The notes beneath the pieces are model-generated. The model searched no databases and was not told the DNA's origin. It was given only the letters and a program-made list of their open reading frames with translations. A program made the position numbers and the translations under genes. A stretch of DNA of 64,000 nucleotides from NCBI GenBank assembly GCA_037975125.1, contig JAJQOW010000014.1, forward strand, positions 19,029,685 to 19,093,684. Direction: 5' to 3'. This stretch comes from Latrodectus hesperus (taxonomy: Eukaryota > Arthropoda > Arachnida > Araneae > Theridiidae). This document shows positions 61,520 to 64,000 of the stretch, in pieces (within the stretch, counting starts at the first letter, position 1; each line of letters opens with the position of its first letter).

Positions 61520-63635
61520 CTTACAATAATTTCAAAATTCTCTGCAAAAAAAAAAAAAATCATAATTATATAATAACTAAGTAATATTTTGTAAAATTAT
61601 AAAACTTTCGGTATGAAATAGTGAACAAAATTTTCATTCAAAATATTTCATGGGGGAAAAAATATGTAAAGGTGTTGAAAGTTAAAAATATTTTAGAAAT
61701 TAAATGATATAATGAAACAAAGTAAAATCTAAGTTGAAATACGTTTTTGAGAAAATGATACCATTTTTACAGGAAATAGAAACACGAGCTTGCACAATTT
61801 TGGAAGCATAACTAATAATTATATGTATTATATAAGCATAACTAATTATCATTTGCATTATTAGCAAAACTAAAAATTATTTGTTATTTATAATGTTGTG
61901 TTGATAATTGTGCTAACAAATGATTATTAACTGCTTTTTCTAACATGTTTTAGAAGAAGCTTCTTAGCAAATTAATGAGTATTTTTGAAATTATAAGAAA
62001 GCAATATTTTTTTAAGATCTGGAAATATTTAACACCTCAAAAAAATTTAATTCAGAATATTATCATTAAAAGAAAGACTTCAACATATCAAAAGTTAGTT
62101 TAAAACTGTAAGATTGTATAAGATAAATCTAACAGATTATTTCCAACAGACATCATTTGCAGTTTAAGTAACCCTTATATCAAAAGATATTTTACCGTAT
62201 CAAAATAAATTATAACATTTGTATAACTTCAAAATAATCATTGATTTATAAGATAAATAGAAAAACCAACGTTTCTAATTAAAATAAAAAAAGGATGAGG
62301 CACTATATAAGTATTTAAATAAAATGCCATGGAATTTTTGTCTCAGACCAATAAATTGTAACCCGAGACTGACTCCATTTCAGCTGAAATATATTGGCAA
62401 TGTCTCCTCGTCTCTAGATTCATTCCAGAGATTATAAAAGAGGAGGAATAAATGTTCTGGATGAATGAGCAATCCAAATTTGCAAACTGCTCATGCAAAA
62501 GTATTCCAGTTTAAAGGGTATTATTGATGCTAGACGTTTAATAAAATTATTACATTCAAAATGCCGAGTAAAAAAAAAGTTAAATAATTTTAACTATTAA
62601 CAAATGATTAAGAGAGAGATAAATTATTATTAATTAAATTAATTTATAGCCAAAAATTATTAGTTAAAAAGGCTACAAAGTGTAATGTATTAAAAGTATT
62701 ATTTGTGATTAATAGAACTGAGATAATTATATTTAAATATGTCAATCGATAGGTATAACAATTAATTTTAAAAATGATAATAAGTTTTTTTATTTATTTT
62801 ATATCTATCACAGATTTTTCTTGATCATTCCTGCAATTCTGTTAATTTTATGCCAACAATTATTAAATTTAAAATAAAATTTATTGTTTGTTTTGATAAG
62901 TAATATTTTTATTGATGTATTAGTTCTTGAAAATTACATATACATATTTGAATCTGTCCGAAAATTCCTCAGATTTATAATCTTTATTTGAAGATATATT
63001 TACAGAAAAATTATGTATTTTTCTTGGAGGTACATTTCATCAATATTTGTGCGTGATTCTTAAAAGTTAAAGTGTTTATTTCCTGTTTTATTTTTTTAAA
63101 TAAACAATCCGAATAACTTATTTGATCGCGTTATTGTTTTGTTAATCGTGAAATAATATATTTAATCGTGATCTTTTTGGTTGAAGCTCGAATGGATGAT
63201 CCAGAGACTTAGCTTAGATTAAATACATTTTTAATTTACTTTTTTGTTATTAAAGGTCTTCTGTCTCTCGCGCGCACGTGCGATATGATTATCTTATGAA
63301 ACATTTTTGGATGTTCTCTTTCTAATTGTTTTATTTAGCGTCTGCAGTTTTATTGATATGCCATTCATACAAAAATCTCAGAACTAATACATTTTTACTA
63401 CATTAGTGTTAATTTTCATAAAGTTTAATAGAATTATTCCATTATCACAATCGAAACATAAACGCTATTTATTATGTTATACGCTTTTAGGAGAAAACAT
63501 AAAAAAAAAAATTCTAAAAAAATTATATTTTGTTGGAGATATATCTTCCATCAATGGAATAACTTATAATTTTAAATTCACCCATCGAAATATATTTTTT
63601 ATTTCATAATTCTTAAATTAAACATTCATGCATTG
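61520..63635. other. AT-rich DNA, nothing recognised
   Basis: Contains a short CGCGCGCACGTGCG patch at about 63270-63281. No exon that could follow 54789 was identified. Confidence 0.45.
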
Positions 63636-63639
63636 ACAG

Positions 63640-64000
63640 TACGAAAATTTCAGCAATGCATACTGACCTAGAAATTCCAACAGCGCCAGAAAAGTTCGCC
63701 AATTACAAAATTGCTTAGGTTTGAAACGAGCGGCCACGGTTTGTGAGAACAGTTGCCGCTGCAGCAGGTGGATTATTATAAGCGCCGAACATTCTATTAC
63801 ACCCCCTGTAGTCATTACTCACGTGACTCATGGGTTGGAGTGGGTCCTGCCACTGCAAAATAAAATGTTTTGGGGGAATGACTCAGGGTGTCATCCGATG
63901 CTCTGGGAATTTCGTCTGACGGTCTCCGCATCGTCTGCAGAGTATCAAAATGTTGAGACAATCTCCACTTCTCCCCACTCTACAATGTACCTAATAATTC
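63640..64000. promoter_or_regulatory. GC-elevated block with E-box and two AP-1-like sites
   Basis: Composition rises sharply compared with the preceding 2 kb. CACGTG at 63820-63825 overlaps TGACTCA at 63824-63830, and a second TGACTCA lies at 63879-63885. CpG-containing words (GAGCGGCCACGG, GCCGCTGCAGC, TAAGCGCCGAAC) recur. This may be an enhancer, an alternative promoter of the gene starting at 54767, or a repeat continuing past the window. No frame in it has a family signature. Confidence 0.35.

Noticed and set aside
1..64000. CRISPR arrays, bacterial operons, rRNA genes
   Set aside because: No regularly spaced repeats, no dense coding and no rRNA-like conserved blocks; the sequence is of eukaryotic nuclear type.

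Overview
The window reads as nuclear DNA of an arthropod, most likely a chelicerate such as a spider. It is extremely AT-rich, has no dense coding, and has intron-exon structure with consensus splice sites. It is full of decayed Tc1/mariner and hAT-type DNA transposons, tRNA-derived SINEs, and scraps of non-LTR retrotransposon protein whose peptides resemble sequences I associate with spider genomes. The taxon is an inference from repeat flavour, not from a diagnostic gene.

Two host genes are supported, both on the + strand. The first is the 3' part of a multi-exon gene. Exons at 8018-8192, 11718-11860 and 16071-16231 are each open and bounded by good acceptor and donor sites, and their phases agree at every junction. 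A small exon at 31591-31625 and a terminal exon at 37098-37155 ending in TGA continue the same reading frame. The joined tail is about 189 residues: a charged helical stretch, a long hydrophobic segment, then a basic/polar tail. I could not assign it to a family. Its introns hold most of the transposons in the first 37 kb. The second gene starts near the right end. A CpG- and GC-elevated block (about 54240-54690) with a CACGTG box is followed by an ATG at 54767 and, seven codons later, a perfect CAG/GTGAGT donor at 54789. The rest of that gene lies downstream or in a long intron.

Layout: 1-8 kb, AT-rich DNA, an unclassified island (976-1240), hAT copy A and an antisense Tc1-like element with matching TIRs. 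8-16 kb, three exons with hAT copy B (carrying a SINE) and a decayed Tc1. 16-31.6 kb, a very long intron with a Tc1-like element, hAT copy C with a complete mariner inserted in it, a perfect hairpin, and hAT copy D. 31.6-37.2 kb, the last two exons with an antisense mariner between them. 37-42 kb, almost featureless. 42-53 kb, a transposon graveyard including a 1.36-kb element with perfect 36-bp terminal inverted repeats. 53-64 kb, SINEs, the second gene's promoter and first exon, and a GC-richer end segment with AP-1 and E-box motifs.

The clearest results are the phase-consistent host gene, the four-copy hAT family with a datable nested mariner, and the 36-bp-TIR element with repeated GTAGCTCC boxes and fragments of an unfamiliar transposase-like protein.
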